The notes below the pieces were generated by a model that was given only the letters and a program-made list of their open reading frames with translations, was not told the origin of the DNA and did no database searches. Of a stretch of 64,000 bases of DNA, positions 28,808-40,178 are shown in pieces. Source of the DNA: Polymyxa betae. Its lineage: Eukaryota > Endomyxa > Phytomyxea > Plasmodiophorida > Plasmodiophoridae. Every line of letters begins with the position of its first letter. Position 1 is the stretch's first letter. Both the position numbers and the translations under genes were made by a program. Where the stretch lies: contig RBZT01000415.1 in assembly GCA_003693705.1 (NCBI GenBank), positions 148,697-212,696 on the forward strand, read 5' to 3'.

Positions 28808-29983
28808 AGCGACGGCAAAGATTGAGCAAAGGGACGCGCGGATGTGTGCTGATAGAGTATCTCAGGACGTTGCTGTTTATCAAACTTCGTTTTTGAGATC
28901 GATTCTGTCACCAAACGGCCAGATGCCTGCCGATGTCTGAAACTGCAAGATACTTTCCTCACATGTTATCAACGACCAGAAGCAACAGCGCACAGTCAAT
29001 CTGGCCAGAGTAGGAAACTCTATCTGTTTTTTGTGATTTGATTCCCTAAATATCCTCTTTGAAGCTTCTAATAACACTTAAATATCAACATGTGTAGGTC
29101 TAGTGTTAAGCTAATGAACTTAGAGTGATTCACATCATTTGATCTCAGAGCGAATTCTGTCATGCCGAGATCAGGTTCTGATTTGAATTGCACGCCATGC
29201 ATTACAAACTACGGAGTTCTGCCGTTGACTGCCAATTGCCGAGAATAGGGTGAGAAAATCTTAATAGAGCGTTTTAGTTTTTTAGGTATTTCTACGCAGC
29301 ACTCTGAAGTTTTTCCGATCCGTTTGATTTTCCTCCAACTTGGCGACCAACGGTGAAATATGCGCACATAGTTGGCATTTATTACTGCTAAGTCCGTAGT
29401 AAATGCGCACATTATTACGTCGCGGGTCCCAGGTCCCAAAAGGGATCGCAGACGCCTGCCAACGGCACTGGGAACACAGACACACATGGAGTGCAATTCG
29501 TCAATGCGTGAAATTAACTTGACTCCAATATTATGATTTACGAATTTCACTCGTTCCAGTGATTAATTGCTGTATCGGCTCGCATCGCAGAAATCTGGCC
29601 CATTCAGAAGCAAAATTGAACGCTGAAATAGACGAAGAACGGAAAATTCCACGTTGGCAGCCAAGTCTCCTTAGCTATCTTGAATCGCGGTTGCAATACT
29701 CCATCATTGTCGAGTTGAAATGTATTGGATTCGAAGGATGCCTTGAACATATTCTACAGCAGCCCTGAACTTCAGATATCCCTTTCATAGACGATTACAC
29801 ACGTCTACAATACATAAACGGCCAAAGTTCCAAATATTTAATCACATTAGTGTATTGACATTTCGGCCTGATTAATATTAAATCTTGGACCGACTACCTA
29901 TCCCACCACGCTCCAATTCATACTACAATGAAACTGAGTACAATCCGGAACCATTCCGAATTGTGCTGAGAATGTGTGATTTG
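28808..29983. other. Intergenic region with weak short reading frames
   Basis: Between the coiled-coil gene and the ZGPAT-like gene I see only short frames. The best are a minus-strand frame at 29209-29550 (113 residues, basic, Cys-containing, no family recognised) and a plus-strand frame at 29559-29768 (69 residues). The two start codons lie back to back within 10 bp. Neither has a recognisable domain, and composition does not settle the matter. They may be small genes or chance frames. Confidence 0.3.
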
Positions 29984-30931
29984 CTAGAATTTGAATGACT
30001 TCATCGATGACGAACGTTGCCTTTTCCGAGTGGACGCGACATTATCGTGCATCGATTGTAATCGATCCAAAGATCCATCTAGCTTCTGAAGACAGTCTGA
30101 ATAATGTTGGACCATGCTATGGTTCCTATTTTGAACAGAGCGCTGCAATGCCGACCTGATGCGATCTCGTTCTGACTCATTTGCAGCAATAGCACCACCC
30201 AAAGTCAGCAAATTTTTCTGACAATCTTCTTCAGATAAGACCCTCGGTTTTTGTTTCGCCTTCGCAGCGCTGGGACGATTTAGCTTGTCATTCATAAAGT
30301 TAAAAACATCTGGCTTCGGATCAGCTTTGACGACAACGGGATTGTTGATGATCGATTTCTTCGGCTTTATCCCGAAATCAAGCCCAGCTCCTGGTTTCCT
30401 TATTTGGATGTCGATAGGTTCGACGCGCCCTTGCTGGGATTTACCCAAACCGGCTCCAAACATATAGCCATGCTTTTGCAGAAGTTTCAATCCGATTCCT
30501 TTGGTGTGCGCCATCCATGAGCAGAAGTTTTTCGAAACTTTCTCAGGTTGTCTAAAGGTAGATGTTTCTTGACTTATTCTGGTGTAGTTAAGTCGACTGT
30601 CGGCTGGCAGAGAATCGTTGTCGAAGTTATCGGTTTCGGAATCAGGGGCCTCTTCATTGCCAGAGCATTCGGAGACAGAAGCATTCTAAAAAGCACGAGA
30701 TGAATCGTTTTTGGGTCTAAAATTTCGTAGACTAACGTCTATGAAGCTGCTGATCAATTGCCGCTTACGAAGCTCCAAGGCCTGAGATTCAAACGACTCG
30801 ACCTCGCACAAAAGTGAACATCTTAAGGCGGATATATCAGCATTGTCAGGGCCTGCAGCAAGTATTTCATCCAGTTCACGGATCTGATCGTTCAGAGCAC
30901 TCAAAGCCGTCTGCAATCCAGATCCTGACAT
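29984..30931 (-). CDS. ZGPAT: G-patch protein of the ZGPAT family, lacking the CCCH finger
   Basis: ATG 30931 (MSGSGLQTALSALNDQIREL) matches the ZGPAT start (ESLQTALQTYDAQLQQVE). A 51-nt intron (gttagtct...tttttag) removes the stop that would otherwise end exon 1. The second exon has an acidic stretch, then the G-patch: HTKGIGLKLLQKHGYMFGAG then LGKSQQGRVEPI, nearly identical to the ZGPAT G-patch. A C-terminal helical region with the motif EEDCQKNLLTLGGAIAANES and a coiled coil also fits. In animals ZGPAT is a zinc-finger transcriptional repressor; G-patches activate DEAH helicases such as DHX15 in splicing. No CCCH zinc finger can be found between the two conserved ends, so the splicing-type role is the safer guess. 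The gene is about 245 codons and appears complete. Confidence 0.8.
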
Positions 30932-31271
30932 CGAATGTAGCAATCAGAAGGAGCCATATCAAATCTTCAGAGGACGCACTTTTTGGCCTTGAAATTTATC
31001 ATTTTGCAAAAAAATGCGTTATTAATAACAGTTTCAGTACCGGTACATAAGCTACACTTTTCCTGAAAAAGTGCTCAATCAAGCAAAGCTGCTGTTGTTA
31101 CCATGAACGAAGCTCATCTTTGAAGACGATAACATCATCACGTTGAGGAAAGGCTCTGTGATCGATCTGTCTTCTGTTAAGAAAGTTCAACCAATTCCAA
31201 TCTCAGATTCTCAAGATTTGTTCAATGTATTCAGGCCTATTCTCAAGCTTAAATGAATGTCCATAATCAAG
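30932..31271. other. Intergenic spacer
   Basis: These 340 bp lie upstream of the ZGPAT-like start and downstream of the two-helix membrane protein stop. I see no coding segment, repeat or RNA gene. It should contain the ZGPAT-like promoter. Confidence 0.4.
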
Positions 31272-31805
31272 CTATGGCTGTTGGCCTCCTTGGCCTAGGG
31301 TCTCGTTGCCGGCGGTACTTTGGGTGCGCTGGGGGGAAGCTCGATCAATGGATGGTCTGGCCTGTTCGATTGGCCATGAAGGGACGGGAGGCAATGGCCT
31401 GCGGATCGCTTTCTGTCGCTGGTATCTTGTCATCATAGCAGGCGCCAGCACCACAGATCTCGGCTCAGAATCGCCAACCTCTGCTGTACGTTGGCCTGGC
31501 TCGAGATTTTCCAGGTCTTGTTCCGGCCGATGAAGACCGAACCGATCCCGGCCGAATACGTCTCCATGATCAACGGACAGCTGCTCAACGATATTTCTAT
31601 TAGGGCGGGTCCGTTTCCGTATCCAGTAGCAGAGCAGAGCGATGCCCACTCCGGCTATCGCCAAAAACGAAATCAATGCTTTCAGCAAACTGTAATCGTG
31701 TAAATCCCTGGAGTATAGAATGCCCATGATCATCGCCATTGTCAATCCGACTGCTATAAGCAACAAGGAGCAATTGAATGTGAGCTCGTTCCGTTGTAGC
31801 GGCAT
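31272..31805 (-). CDS. Small two-helix membrane protein, unidentified
   Basis: A single exon of 177 residues. Two hydrophobic helices lie near the N-terminus, about residues 10-30 (CSLLLIAVGLTMAMIMGILY) and 40-62 (LLKALISFLAIAGVGIALLCYW), separated by a short loop. A basic stop-transfer (IRKRTRPNR) follows, then a long polar tail of over 110 residues with a proline-rich patch (RRPLPPVP) that could bind SH3 or WW domains. Both ends would face the cytosol if the hairpin model is right. I recognise no family. The uninterrupted frame, the early membrane segments and the normal composition support a real gene. Confidence 0.6.
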   Translation of the reverse strand: MPLQRNELTFNCSLLLIAVGLTMAMIMGILYSRDLHDYSLLKALISFLAIAGVGIALLCYWIRKRTRPNRNIVEQLSVDHGDVFGRDRFGLHRPEQDLENLEPGQRTAEVGDSEPRSVVLAPAMMTRYQRQKAIRRPLPPVPSWPIEQARPSIDRASPQRTQSTAGNETLGQGGQQP

Positions 31806-32337
31806 AAGAGCTCCTTACTTAATAGGACATAATCGCTATATCGAAATGAAACCTGACATGAAGACCAACAGATGCGGATGGGCCAGAAACTATAAAATCA
31901 GGCTTGTTTTGCCCATCAAAGTAAATATATGAATGCGGGATAGCCTGACCGAGAGTCAGAAAACTCATTCAGGTCCAGGTCTATTTGCAAGAGGCAATCG
32001 GGTCAGAAAACTAGGATTACACCTGATTGCCATAGAAAGCGAAATAAATGGATGTGGGAGAGCTTGCAGAGAGAAAGAGAGAGAAACCATGCAGGTTGAA
32101 CTCCATTTGCAATTTATTTTGGCTCGTCTGTACGCATCAGCGGTTAACATTAGGCGCGTCCTGTACTTACCAACGCAGGGATAAAATATTAATGGATGTC
32201 GAGTTTGATGCCCATACATTGACGATAGACAAATATGTCATATCAGAAAAGCGCTAGGTTCCAGGATGAGCATTAAACCTGAGTTTGCCGCTTTGGAACG
32301 CCGTAAAAGATAGGTTGTTAGATAAAGCCCATGAGAA
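31806..32337. other. Intergenic spacer
   Basis: These 530 bp separate the membrane-protein start from the AMPK beta stop. A duplicated phrase, tcaggtccag/ggcaatcgggtcagaaaacta against gagtcagaaaactca, occurs near 31.95-32.01 kb; otherwise nothing stands out. Short frames on both strands look like chance. Confidence 0.35.
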
Positions 32338-33329
32338 TCATTTTCGTAGCGGGAACAGACACGCCGGCAAAGTGCCATCGGGGCCAGCAACTGGATAAGG
32401 CCGATAGTAAACAGTGGTAACAAACTTGTTATTATATCTCTGTGTCATTCCCAAAACGCAGACCTGAGACAGATATACTGATTAGCATTGCAAACTAGAA
32501 TGGGCAATGCCACAGACCTCTTTTGCTTCAGATTTGGAGATGTACATATGATTCAAGGTGACATGCTGAGGGACTGGTAGCATCACAGCATCATTCTGGC
32601 CTGCTATTTCTTCAGAATTGAGCAGAATGATGCCTAGATGAGGAGGCAAAGGCGGCGGGTCTTTCGCGTAGTCGTCGGGAGACGGTTCGACTTGAGAATA
32701 ATTATCATTGCCATCTTGATCATCGAAATAGTTAAACGTCGGATCAACTTGGCTTGCAGCACGGATCTCCATTTTGTTGTTGATTACCCCTTGGGCATCT
32801 GTCACGGTTGGCTGGTCAGGGGCGTACCTCCTAGTAACAATCTCAAAAACAGACCAACTGAGTCAAATTAACTTAGATGAAAACCTGGTGAACAAATTCG
32901 ACCTCGCAAAAATTATGCGATTGAAAGGGCAATAATATAAAGATTGAACTAGAAAACATACCACTGATCGTCAACAATAAACTTATATTCAATAACGCCC
33001 GGTGGGAGCTCCAGAATCACAGTGAAATCCTTAGTTGAGCGTTGCATCGGGATCTTCCCCGACCACTGATTGAACGAGCCAGTTATAAACACCTGCTGCC
33101 CCCCATGCGACCAAGTAAATACGGCCGGGACCGGTTCCAAGTCTTTGAGTGGCGAGGCGATCGCGTTATCGCTCGTACCCATGACGACATCGTCATCGGT
33201 TCGCAAGCATTGCCGAACACGGTCGGTGAGTAGATCTGGGGATGCCCCCGAGGCTGCATCATGCTGTGCGATGGAGCTCGTGGCTTCATCGGACGAGCCT
33301 AGTCCAGCAGACGACTGCCCTTGACCCAT
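32338..33329 (-). CDS. PRKAB: AMP-activated protein kinase beta subunit
   Basis: ATG 33329 gives MGQGQS, an N-myristoylation signal as in animal and plant AMPK beta. The glycogen-binding CBM48 follows: PAVFTWSHGGQQVFITGSFN, then W, ILELPPGVIEYKFIVDDQW. One intron of about 130 nt joins to RYAPDQPTVTDAQGVINNKME. The ASC domain that binds the alpha and gamma subunits begins at about residue 190 (PPPLPPHLGIILLNSE, LPVPQHVTLNHMYISK). A last 54-nt intron (gtctgtgg...gtctcag) leads to VCVLGMTQRYNNKFVTTVYY, matching the invariant VLSATHRYKKKYVTTLLYKP ending. An extra tail of about 18 residues follows before the stop at 32338. AMPK is the cellular energy sensor, and beta is its scaffold and localisation subunit. 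Both conserved modules are intact, so it should be functional. Confidence 0.9.
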
Positions 33330-34412
33330 ATACAAATGAGAGGCTGTTAACAGCAAGATCTGTAGACGACACTATAGATAACAGTTGTAAAGCTGTGTAA
33401 AGCTCAGAAGCAGCGTGTGAGGCCGAAACAGCGTCGCAAACCCTAATACTGTCTGAGCTTCAGTCTGCATCCAGCAGATGTCTTTCCGTTCCCAACTTTG
33501 AGCTGATAGGGGTAGTTGAGCTATAGGGTAGGAAATACACAGGTACATCGATGCCAAATGACAGTTATTTGATCGAATTTGACCCTTCTGCAGCTTCAAG
33601 CGTGTAGGACAAAATTAACGATATGGCTAAGACTGGATTTTGCTGATCATGATTGCATTGTTGCCTCCAGGTTGCGGTTAATTAGCTGCAATGTTCACGA
33701 TTTCAAGGCTGCTGAAGCAATCTTGACCAAAACTCTGCTTCCAGCGACTCAGTTGAACTACGAATGGAGCCAAATTTTCGCATTCGGGTTTGTCGACAAA
33801 CTGATAAAAATGAGGTCTGCAGAAAATCACGTGATTGCTGAGATTTAATAGATCAATGGACAAAGCTATCAAGTAAAACGGTACACATGAAAGAAAGATT
33901 GGGCAGGTTGAAGTAGATCTGAGTGACTGCGTTTGTTGAACTTTCTGAACCGCCAAGATCTGGGCCAGCTCGATGTGATTGATCACCGAGGATCCATGAT
34001 CCCTGTTCTTTTCTTACAGCTGACTTCGCATCAGTTGCTGAACGTGAAAACTTTAATTAATGGGTCACTAAGCCTGGTATAATGTCATTAATCGTCGCTA
34101 TAATATTGGGTTATAAACAGACAGCTCTTCTCTATTCTCTGCATCCTCAATGACTTCCTTCATGGTTGCTTTCCTTTTTCTTTGGTCATCATTTCTGTTC
34201 ATATTGTTTTATTTCATTTCGGAGCTGATAAAGGCAATTTTGAATTCGGTTGATATTATTGAATGTGACATATCAGCATTTGTGAACTATTTTCAGCATG
34301 CTTTTCTCCGTGCAGTATGGTCTTCATAGTGATATTGTCATCCGTTAACGTCATCGAAGACGACATTCCATCTCAGTCGTTGACGGCGCTGGCCGCCGCC
34401 TAAACCTCGGAT
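33330..34412. other. Intergenic region between divergent AMPK beta and CNOT3 genes
   Basis: This 1.08-kb spacer lies between divergent starts and should carry both promoters. No homologous coding segment was seen. An A/T-rich stretch at 33.9-34.3 kb precedes CNOT3. One 59-codon frame at 34150-34329 is listed separately. Confidence 0.4.
34150..34329 (+). CDS. Possible small hydrophobic protein or upstream ORF of CNOT3
   Basis: A complete frame of 59 codons begins MTSFMVAFLFLWSSFLFILF and contains one strong hydrophobic helix followed by an amphipathic stretch (ISELIKAILNSVDIIE). It ends 83 bp before the CNOT3 ATG. It may be a genuine small membrane protein, an exon of one, or a regulatory upstream ORF in the CNOT3 leader. 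No family was recognised. Confidence 0.25.
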   Translation: MTSFMVAFLFLWSSFLFILFYFISELIKAILNSVDIIECDISAFVNYFQHAFLRAVWSS

Positions 34413-36728
34413 ATGGCCCAGACTAGGAAGCAGCAATCCGAGATCGATCGCGTCCTAAAGCGTGTCCAGGACGGCCTGATCGAATTCGAATCAATCTGGC
34501 AGAAGGTGTATTCAGCACCGACTGCCGCCTTAAAAGAGAAGCATGAAGCCGACCTGAAGAAGGAGATTAAGCGTCTTCAACGCTATCGAGATCAAATCAA
34601 GACATGGCTTAGCAGTCCAGAGATCCGCGACAAAAACGAAATGCTCCAGGCTAGAAAGCAGATTGAACGGGATATGGAACGCTTTAAAGTCTGCGAGAAA
34701 GAGACCAAAACGAAAGCATTTTCGAAAGAAGCGCTTACAAATACGCCAAAGAAGAAGCTCCTGGACAAACCCAAGCTTGAAATTAAATCCTGGATTGATA
34801 AGCGAATTGTCTTGCTGAAAAATCAGCTTGGTGAGCGTGAATCCCAACTCGACGCCGAGCAACGAAAAGGCAAAAAACGGAATAAGGGTCAGGAAGAAGC
34901 GCATATCGACCATCTTCAACGCCTCGTCGAACGCTATAAGTTCCATATTGAACATCTTGAAATGGCCTGGGAAATGCTTTTTGAAGATGAAATTGTTGTG
35001 GCCGATGTTGAAGAAATCCAAGAAGACGTGGATTATTTCATCGAAAACAATCAGGTGCATATTTCGGGTCTCTTTACATGACTGATTGGAGAAGAAATTG
35101 GAAAATTCTGTCGATTTTTTTTTGGGGGGACCCGAGATTTGAAAAGATTTTTTCTGTAATCCGTTTTGCAACGATGTTTGAAATTCAAGGCTATCGCTGA
35201 CATTTTTCGAAAGGATGAGGACATGGAGGATTTCGACGATGCTTATATGTACGATTTATTGGCGTCTAAGCGCAATGCTAAGCCTCCACCTCCACCACCA
35301 GCTGTTTTGCTTGCTGAGGATGAAAATCTTTCCGATATCGAGCTATCCGATGACGATTACGATTCTCTGGCCGATGAAATCGCTGCCGACGAAAATGATC
35401 ATGATGCCGAGTCGGACTCGGATTCAGCTGTGCCTGCACCCGAACCAGTCGTCGAAGAGTCACCGCGGAGAGGATCTTCGAAGAAGTCAACCTTGCCTGC
35501 TCCATCTCCGCCGACGCCTGCTGAAGCGCATTCCAAAGATAAGCGAAAAGAAAAGCCATTGGAACAGGAGAAGCCCGTTCCCGAGCCTCAACCGACCCCG
35601 AAATCTACGCATGTAGCTAAGGCAGAGCGTGAAACACCGAAAAAGTCGTCAAAGCAGAGGAAAAAGATTGCTGTTGTTCCGGTCCAGGTCTCTGCGAATT
35701 ATCAAGACCCATCCCCTCAAGCGACACCTGTTATATCGAAATCTATCTCAGCTGTTGCCGCGAGCTCGCCCAAACAATCCCCTAGTGCACCCACTATTGT
35801 TAATCGTCCATCGGAAGCGGTTCAAGCACAGCCTCCAGCACCGTTCGCTAATATTGTCAAAGCCCAGCAACTCAAACAGGCGGAACAGGCTGCGTTGGCG
35901 CGAGCTCAGGCGGAGACAGCCTCGAGGCAGATTCCGCCAGAAACCGATACTCACGAACCGGCGACGAAAAAGGATGAACAAATTGAGAGCCAGCTGCAAA
36001 GCCTTCAGATTAATTCTAAAGTGCCGCCCACGACATCATTGTCGCCGCCGCCTGGTCTGCGGTCCGCTTCGCCGTTTGCAGGAGGTCCACCGCCAGGATT
36101 GGCTGGTCCCAGTAAGACGACTCTCGCTACGAAGCTTAAGCAAAAGCAGCACCAGGCCGCAGCTGCTGCTGAAGAGCCGGCTGCCGACCCTTCTTTACTT
36201 CGGCCGGCACGTCTCGCTGCTGTTCAAGCGTCGACGCAGCGTGAGGCTTCACCTAGCGTCAAGCAGCCTCACCTGTTCGATGCACCATTGTCTGAGGAGC
36301 AGCAGGCCAATTTGGAGATTTTGGAATCCAGTTTCAGGCATATGCCGACACCGGCCGATTCCGATCGACCAAAGCAATATTTACCTCGGAATCCTTATCA
36401 CACTCCAGCGTCGTGGCCCTCTACGCCGTCCCCTATATTCGAAGATCCGTCGTTCTTCGTCAAGTACGACACGGACACGCTGTTCTTCATATTCTACTTC
36501 CAGCAGGGAACGTATCAACAGTATCTTGCTGCATCGCAGCTAAAGAAGCAATCCTGGAGATACCATACGAAATATTTGACCTGGTTCCAAAGACATAAGG
36601 ACCCCCAGGTGACGACGGACGAATTCGAACAGGGTACGTACGTGTATTTCGACTACGACCATTCGTGGTGTCAAAGGATCAAATCCGAATTCACGTTTGA
36701 ATATCGATACTTGGAAGATGACCTTTAA
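34413..36728 (+). CDS. CNOT3: CCR4-NOT complex subunit 3 (CNOT3/NOT5)
   Basis: ATG 34413 starts the Not3 N-terminal coiled-coil domain ([20 protein letters not shown], then [13 protein letters not shown]-like and [15 protein letters not shown]), very close to animal and yeast orthologues. It ends near [18 protein letters not shown]. An intron of about 155 nt follows, holding a long T run followed by a G run. The second exon opens acidic ([16 protein letters not shown]), goes through a Pro/Ala/Gln-rich low-complexity linker of about 330 residues, and finishes with the NOT-box: [33 protein letters not shown], then GTYVYFDY and [21 protein letters not shown]3/5 docks with NOT1-NOT2 and links deadenylation to slow-translating ribosomes. 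The protein is about 720 residues and complete. Confidence 0.93.
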
Positions 36729-36914
36729 TATATTCGCTGGACAGCCTCACTTTCGGTTTGCTTCGTCATTACATCTGTCTGCTAACCTCATACATTGTAT
36801 TTCGTGAAAATGCTTCGAGACCCGGGATGCATATTTCTGAGAAAAAAGAATTCCGGCTTTAGATCATTGCAATATGTTAATGTATTAAGATTAGGTTGAT
36901 GTCTGAAGATTGCC

Positions 36915-38302
36915 CTATAAGGCTGGTAGAGCTTTAACCAGAGCCTGGTCGTGAGCTTTCTCTTGCCTTTCACGAATCTCACGCAGGCTTGGCGCCTTTT
37001 TCGACGACGCTTGTGATCGGACTGAGTTTGTCGTTGACGATGGCGGCGCTGAAGATTTTCTCCAAACCATTGACGATATTTTCTGGTTGCTGTCCATAGC
37101 TCTCGTTGTTTTTGGAATGATTAACGCCGTACCAGCCAGCGGCATCGTTCTTTTGCTGGACGCCATCGTTATCTCAACTTCACCAGTTTCAACCAATTTC
37201 ATTCCTTCGCCAACATCTTCCAAGTCATCGATTAAATCAGAGCCTGGCGAGCGCAGCCGTTGACGTTCGGCGTCCAGATACAGCTCGTGAATATCGAGCC
37301 CGATATTCGGCGCTGCCAGCGGGTTCAGCGGCGGGTCGCCACGATCCAGTGCCTGATAGTCGGGGGCCAACGGGTTCGTCCTTCGCGTCCAATGCCACCG
37401 ACCGGACGTGTCGGCCTGCGCTCCGTCAATATCATCAGTGGCGTTCATCCTTCGAACGCCCAGCTTCATCTGACGATGGACGCGCCACATCGGTTCGTTG
37501 CCGTCGATATCGCGTGTTAAGAGTGTGTACGTCTGCACTGGCCGTGTCCGAATCGTCTTGGGATGAGATCCGGGAATGTCGCCGATCACGACCTCTCCCT
37601 GCGCCTGTACTGACGACAATCCGCTCACGTCAGCGCTATTCATCACATAACGTGGCGACAGCGGGTCGGTATGACGTCGGGAACGAAACCGCCCGCAATC
37701 GTTGATATCGGCGACTTTCATGATGGGCCGGACAGGTCGGGCCGCCCATCGCGCCAGGGCATGGGCCGCGACCGATCCCGAGACGTCGTCGTAGTTGATG
37801 TGATCGCGCGTCTTCATCCGCAATACGATCGGGACGGTGGTTCGCGTCCCTTCGATATCGCTGATATCGAGCGTGTTGCGAGTGAATCGCATCGGTTCAG
37901 GCGGTTCGTGAACGAACGAAGGTAGTTGATAGATTGGATTGAGCGGATCTACACATCGAGGCCAGCGTGTGCAATGCCGCCCGGCTTGTGTTCTGACGAT
38001 ATCGCTGATGTCCAGACGTTGATCAAGACGGCGGAAACAGTATCGTCGCGGCCGTTCATTGATATCGTCGGTGGTGAAGCGACGATCGACCCGATTTAAG
38101 AAGGGATGCCGAGGTGCATCTAACGCCATGCTGATGGCGTCAGAGGATCTGGGTCGATGGTACCGCCTTCGAGATCAGGTACATCGGCAATATCGGGTGG
38201 CGGCCGATGCTGGTCCCGAGCGTGTGAATGCCGAATGTTGGTCGGACGATTCATTGATGTGTCATGAGCGACCACAAGAAGGTGAGCTGCGCGTAATCTC
38301 AT
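36915..38302 (-). CDS. Repeat protein with DIxDI and DPLxPxY motifs, possibly flagellum-associated
   Basis: The start is probably ATG 38302, or the later Met at 38254. A 44-nt intron (gtaccatc...ggcgttag) fuses PPPDIADVPDLEG to DAPRHPFLNRVDRR. The protein is arranged as repeats of about 60-80 residues. Each has a DI(S/A)DI- or DVSG-like step (PPDIADVPDLEG, LDISDIVRT, LDISDIEGT, ADVSGL, VIGDIPGS, TDDIDGAQ) and a Arg-rich stretch ending in DPLxPxY (CVDPLNPIYQLP, HTDPLSPRYVMN, RTNPLAPDYQAL). The C-terminus is Ser-rich, ending in a helix (REIRERQEKAHDQALVKAL). I know similar repeats from uncharacterised proteins of flagellated protists, so a doublet-microtubule or flagellar role is a guess. GC content is visibly higher here than in the flanks. 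Confidence 0.7.
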
Positions 38303-39846
38303 CGGGCTCTGCTGATCGGCGTTGAATGATAGCTGCTGGAGCGTGTCCGGGATGAGTGTTGCATATGCCTGGCGCCAATGGTGTCTCTTAGGGCAAGGAC
38401 CCGTAAGGTAAATGATCTAGGTGGGGGCAGGATGGGGCCAGTTTGGGGTCACTGTTATGTTAGGAGGTCGAGCGGGAGATGAAATCGAAGCGGGTCTGCC
38501 AGCTGGTTTGCTCGCATTGCATGCATATCGACTGCATCGATCTCCTAATTAGACGCGTTTGCCCGATTTGCGATGCCGTTCTATCGGTGTTGTCGAAATA
38601 GAACAGACGATATCCATTCCCTGCTGCGTTTCGATGGATTGCGAATAAATTATGTTCAAGGAATGCATGCTTTAGGTTCTGTTGGTAAAATAGTCGGATC
38701 TGAGGCCTGTTTACAGCATTTCTTGCAAACTGAGGTGACTAAGACTGAACCAATGCGTTTTCAAATTATATAGAACTAAGTTAATACAGGAAAATTGCAT
38801 TGTTAGAAATTGTCATATCTGACATCCAAGACTCTGGCAAGAAACTGAGAGTGTTTAGCAACCAATCCATATTGATATTCATCAAATTGAAAGCTATTGG
38901 TGACATAACATTTCACCTCAAATCACATCCAGGGCGTTATCGACTCTGCTCTATGTGGCAGACGCCGCCGAGACCAGTAGCTTTGCAGTTGCCCTTCACT
39001 TTGGTCATTCCCTTGATGAACAATTGAACACCATTATCACCTTTCGTTGAACGGCATCGATCAACCTGTTCTGAGCATCTTCCTCTACTAGAGCTATGTT
39101 TAGCGACACCATATACATAGATATCGCTTCATTGATCGCGAATTGGTATCGAATATGCTACATGACAAAGTGAATAATTGATAACGGTGATAATCTTTAG
39201 GGCGCGTTTGGAATTTGGATGACACGGAAAAACCGGTGTTTGCGCCAAATCCGATTGTTCAGTCGGAAATCGAAATCCAAGTCGGAGAAGGATTTTTAAA
39301 ACCGGATCGTTGCGAAAACCGGATTTTCAGTGGCAACGAGGCCAAAAATATTTGGGAGTTATTTTTAGAACATTGCGTACGCAATTAAGAATTACAGGAA
39401 AAGATCGGATGGATAGTTGAGTTTTCACATAAAGTTTTTTTCAGCTCGGTGTATTAGCGCTCATGCATAAAATGGATCAATGACGGCGCGGCCTTCTAAA
39501 CGGCCGCCACGGACCCCGTAGCCCTTCTCACATGGCCCTGGCGTTGGCCTTACCAACCTCATTGATCATTTCGATAGCGTTGTCTGAACATCAGCATGAC
39601 GTCTTGACTCTTTTACCTGGTGTCATGCTGGTGAGAACAGCATCTATTTGAGGTTGGCTGCGATGATGAAGAATATCTTGGTCCGTGTTATTGATGGTCC
39701 CCCTCGGGGTCAAATGAGCACAACCCTTACCACTTCTGAGCACACCTATCAACTAACAACCTACCAGTTTCTGCTTCCGAAATCAGACCAGCTTCCATCA
39801 CGAATAGATAAACTAATAAAACTAAATTTGTGTTAACCAACCCTTT
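38303..39846. other. Large gene-free stretch
   Basis: No frame here has homology or coding character. The first 200 bp lie upstream of the repeat protein and should hold its promoter. Short frames at 38573-38773 and 38800-39027 look random. A GC-rich block at about 39.48-39.57 kb and the short repeated element described at 39195-39345 are the only noticeable textures. Confidence 0.4.
39195..39345. repeat. Small noncoding block with repeated AAAACCGG units
   Basis: The block begins TAGGGCGCGTTTGGAATTTG, which looks like a terminal repeat of some plant-type miniature elements. It contains several copies of an A-rich/CCGG phrase: AAAAACCGGTG, AAAACCGGATCGTTGCG and, seven bases later, AAAACCGGAT again. 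I could not find a matching inverted end or target-site duplication, so a mobile-element origin is unproven. Confidence 0.3.
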
Positions 39847-40104
39847 TTAGAAAGAAATTTTGTGCTTGACAGATCCATGAGTAGACACGCTTTGAATGCA
39901 GTTAGAAACGGCCCTTGAAGCGACTTGAATCATTCCAGGCTGATTTAACTCGCGTGTGTCGATTATGTAGTTGATTGGTACTGTACGCAATGCCATCTCA
40001 TAACCAATGTTGGTGCGGGCTGTGAGATCGTGGTGTGCCGGCAGCGGCCATGTCGGTCGGCCTTTCAGCTCGCTGTTCAGCAAGGCTGGTCTAGACGGCG
40101 TCAA
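39847..40104 (-). CDS. Possible exon of a small hypothetical protein
   Basis: The frame has protein-like character (GRPTWPLPAHHDLTARTNIG, then YEMALRTVPINYIIDTREL), but no ATG opens it. The first in-frame codon region is preceded by a stop, and the first ATG lies inside, at YEMAL. It would need an upstream exon that overlaps the mS35-like gene, or a start at the internal Met. No family was recognised. It may be a small mitochondrial or structural protein. Confidence 0.3.
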   Translation of the reverse strand: MTPSRPALLNSELKGRPTWPLPAHHDLTARTNIGYEMALRTVPINYIIDTRELNQPGMIQVASRAVSNCIQSVSTHGSVKHKISF

Positions 40105-40178
40105 AGGTTCGGCGTCGCTGCTGCTTGCTTTCCAGGTTCATAGCTGATGCCTGGCTGTAGTATGGCTGCCGAGGACAC

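Noticed and set aside
35100..35140. T-run followed by G-run in the CNOT3 intron as a possible RNA element
   Set aside because: A homopolymer in an intron with no other structure; no function can be argued.
35215..36543. Two long Arg/Leu-rich plus-strand frames (133 and 304 codons)
   Set aside because: Out-of-frame readings of the CNOT3 low-complexity linker.
38560..39030. Small plus-strand frames in the gene-free stretch
   Set aside because: Short, no domains, random composition.
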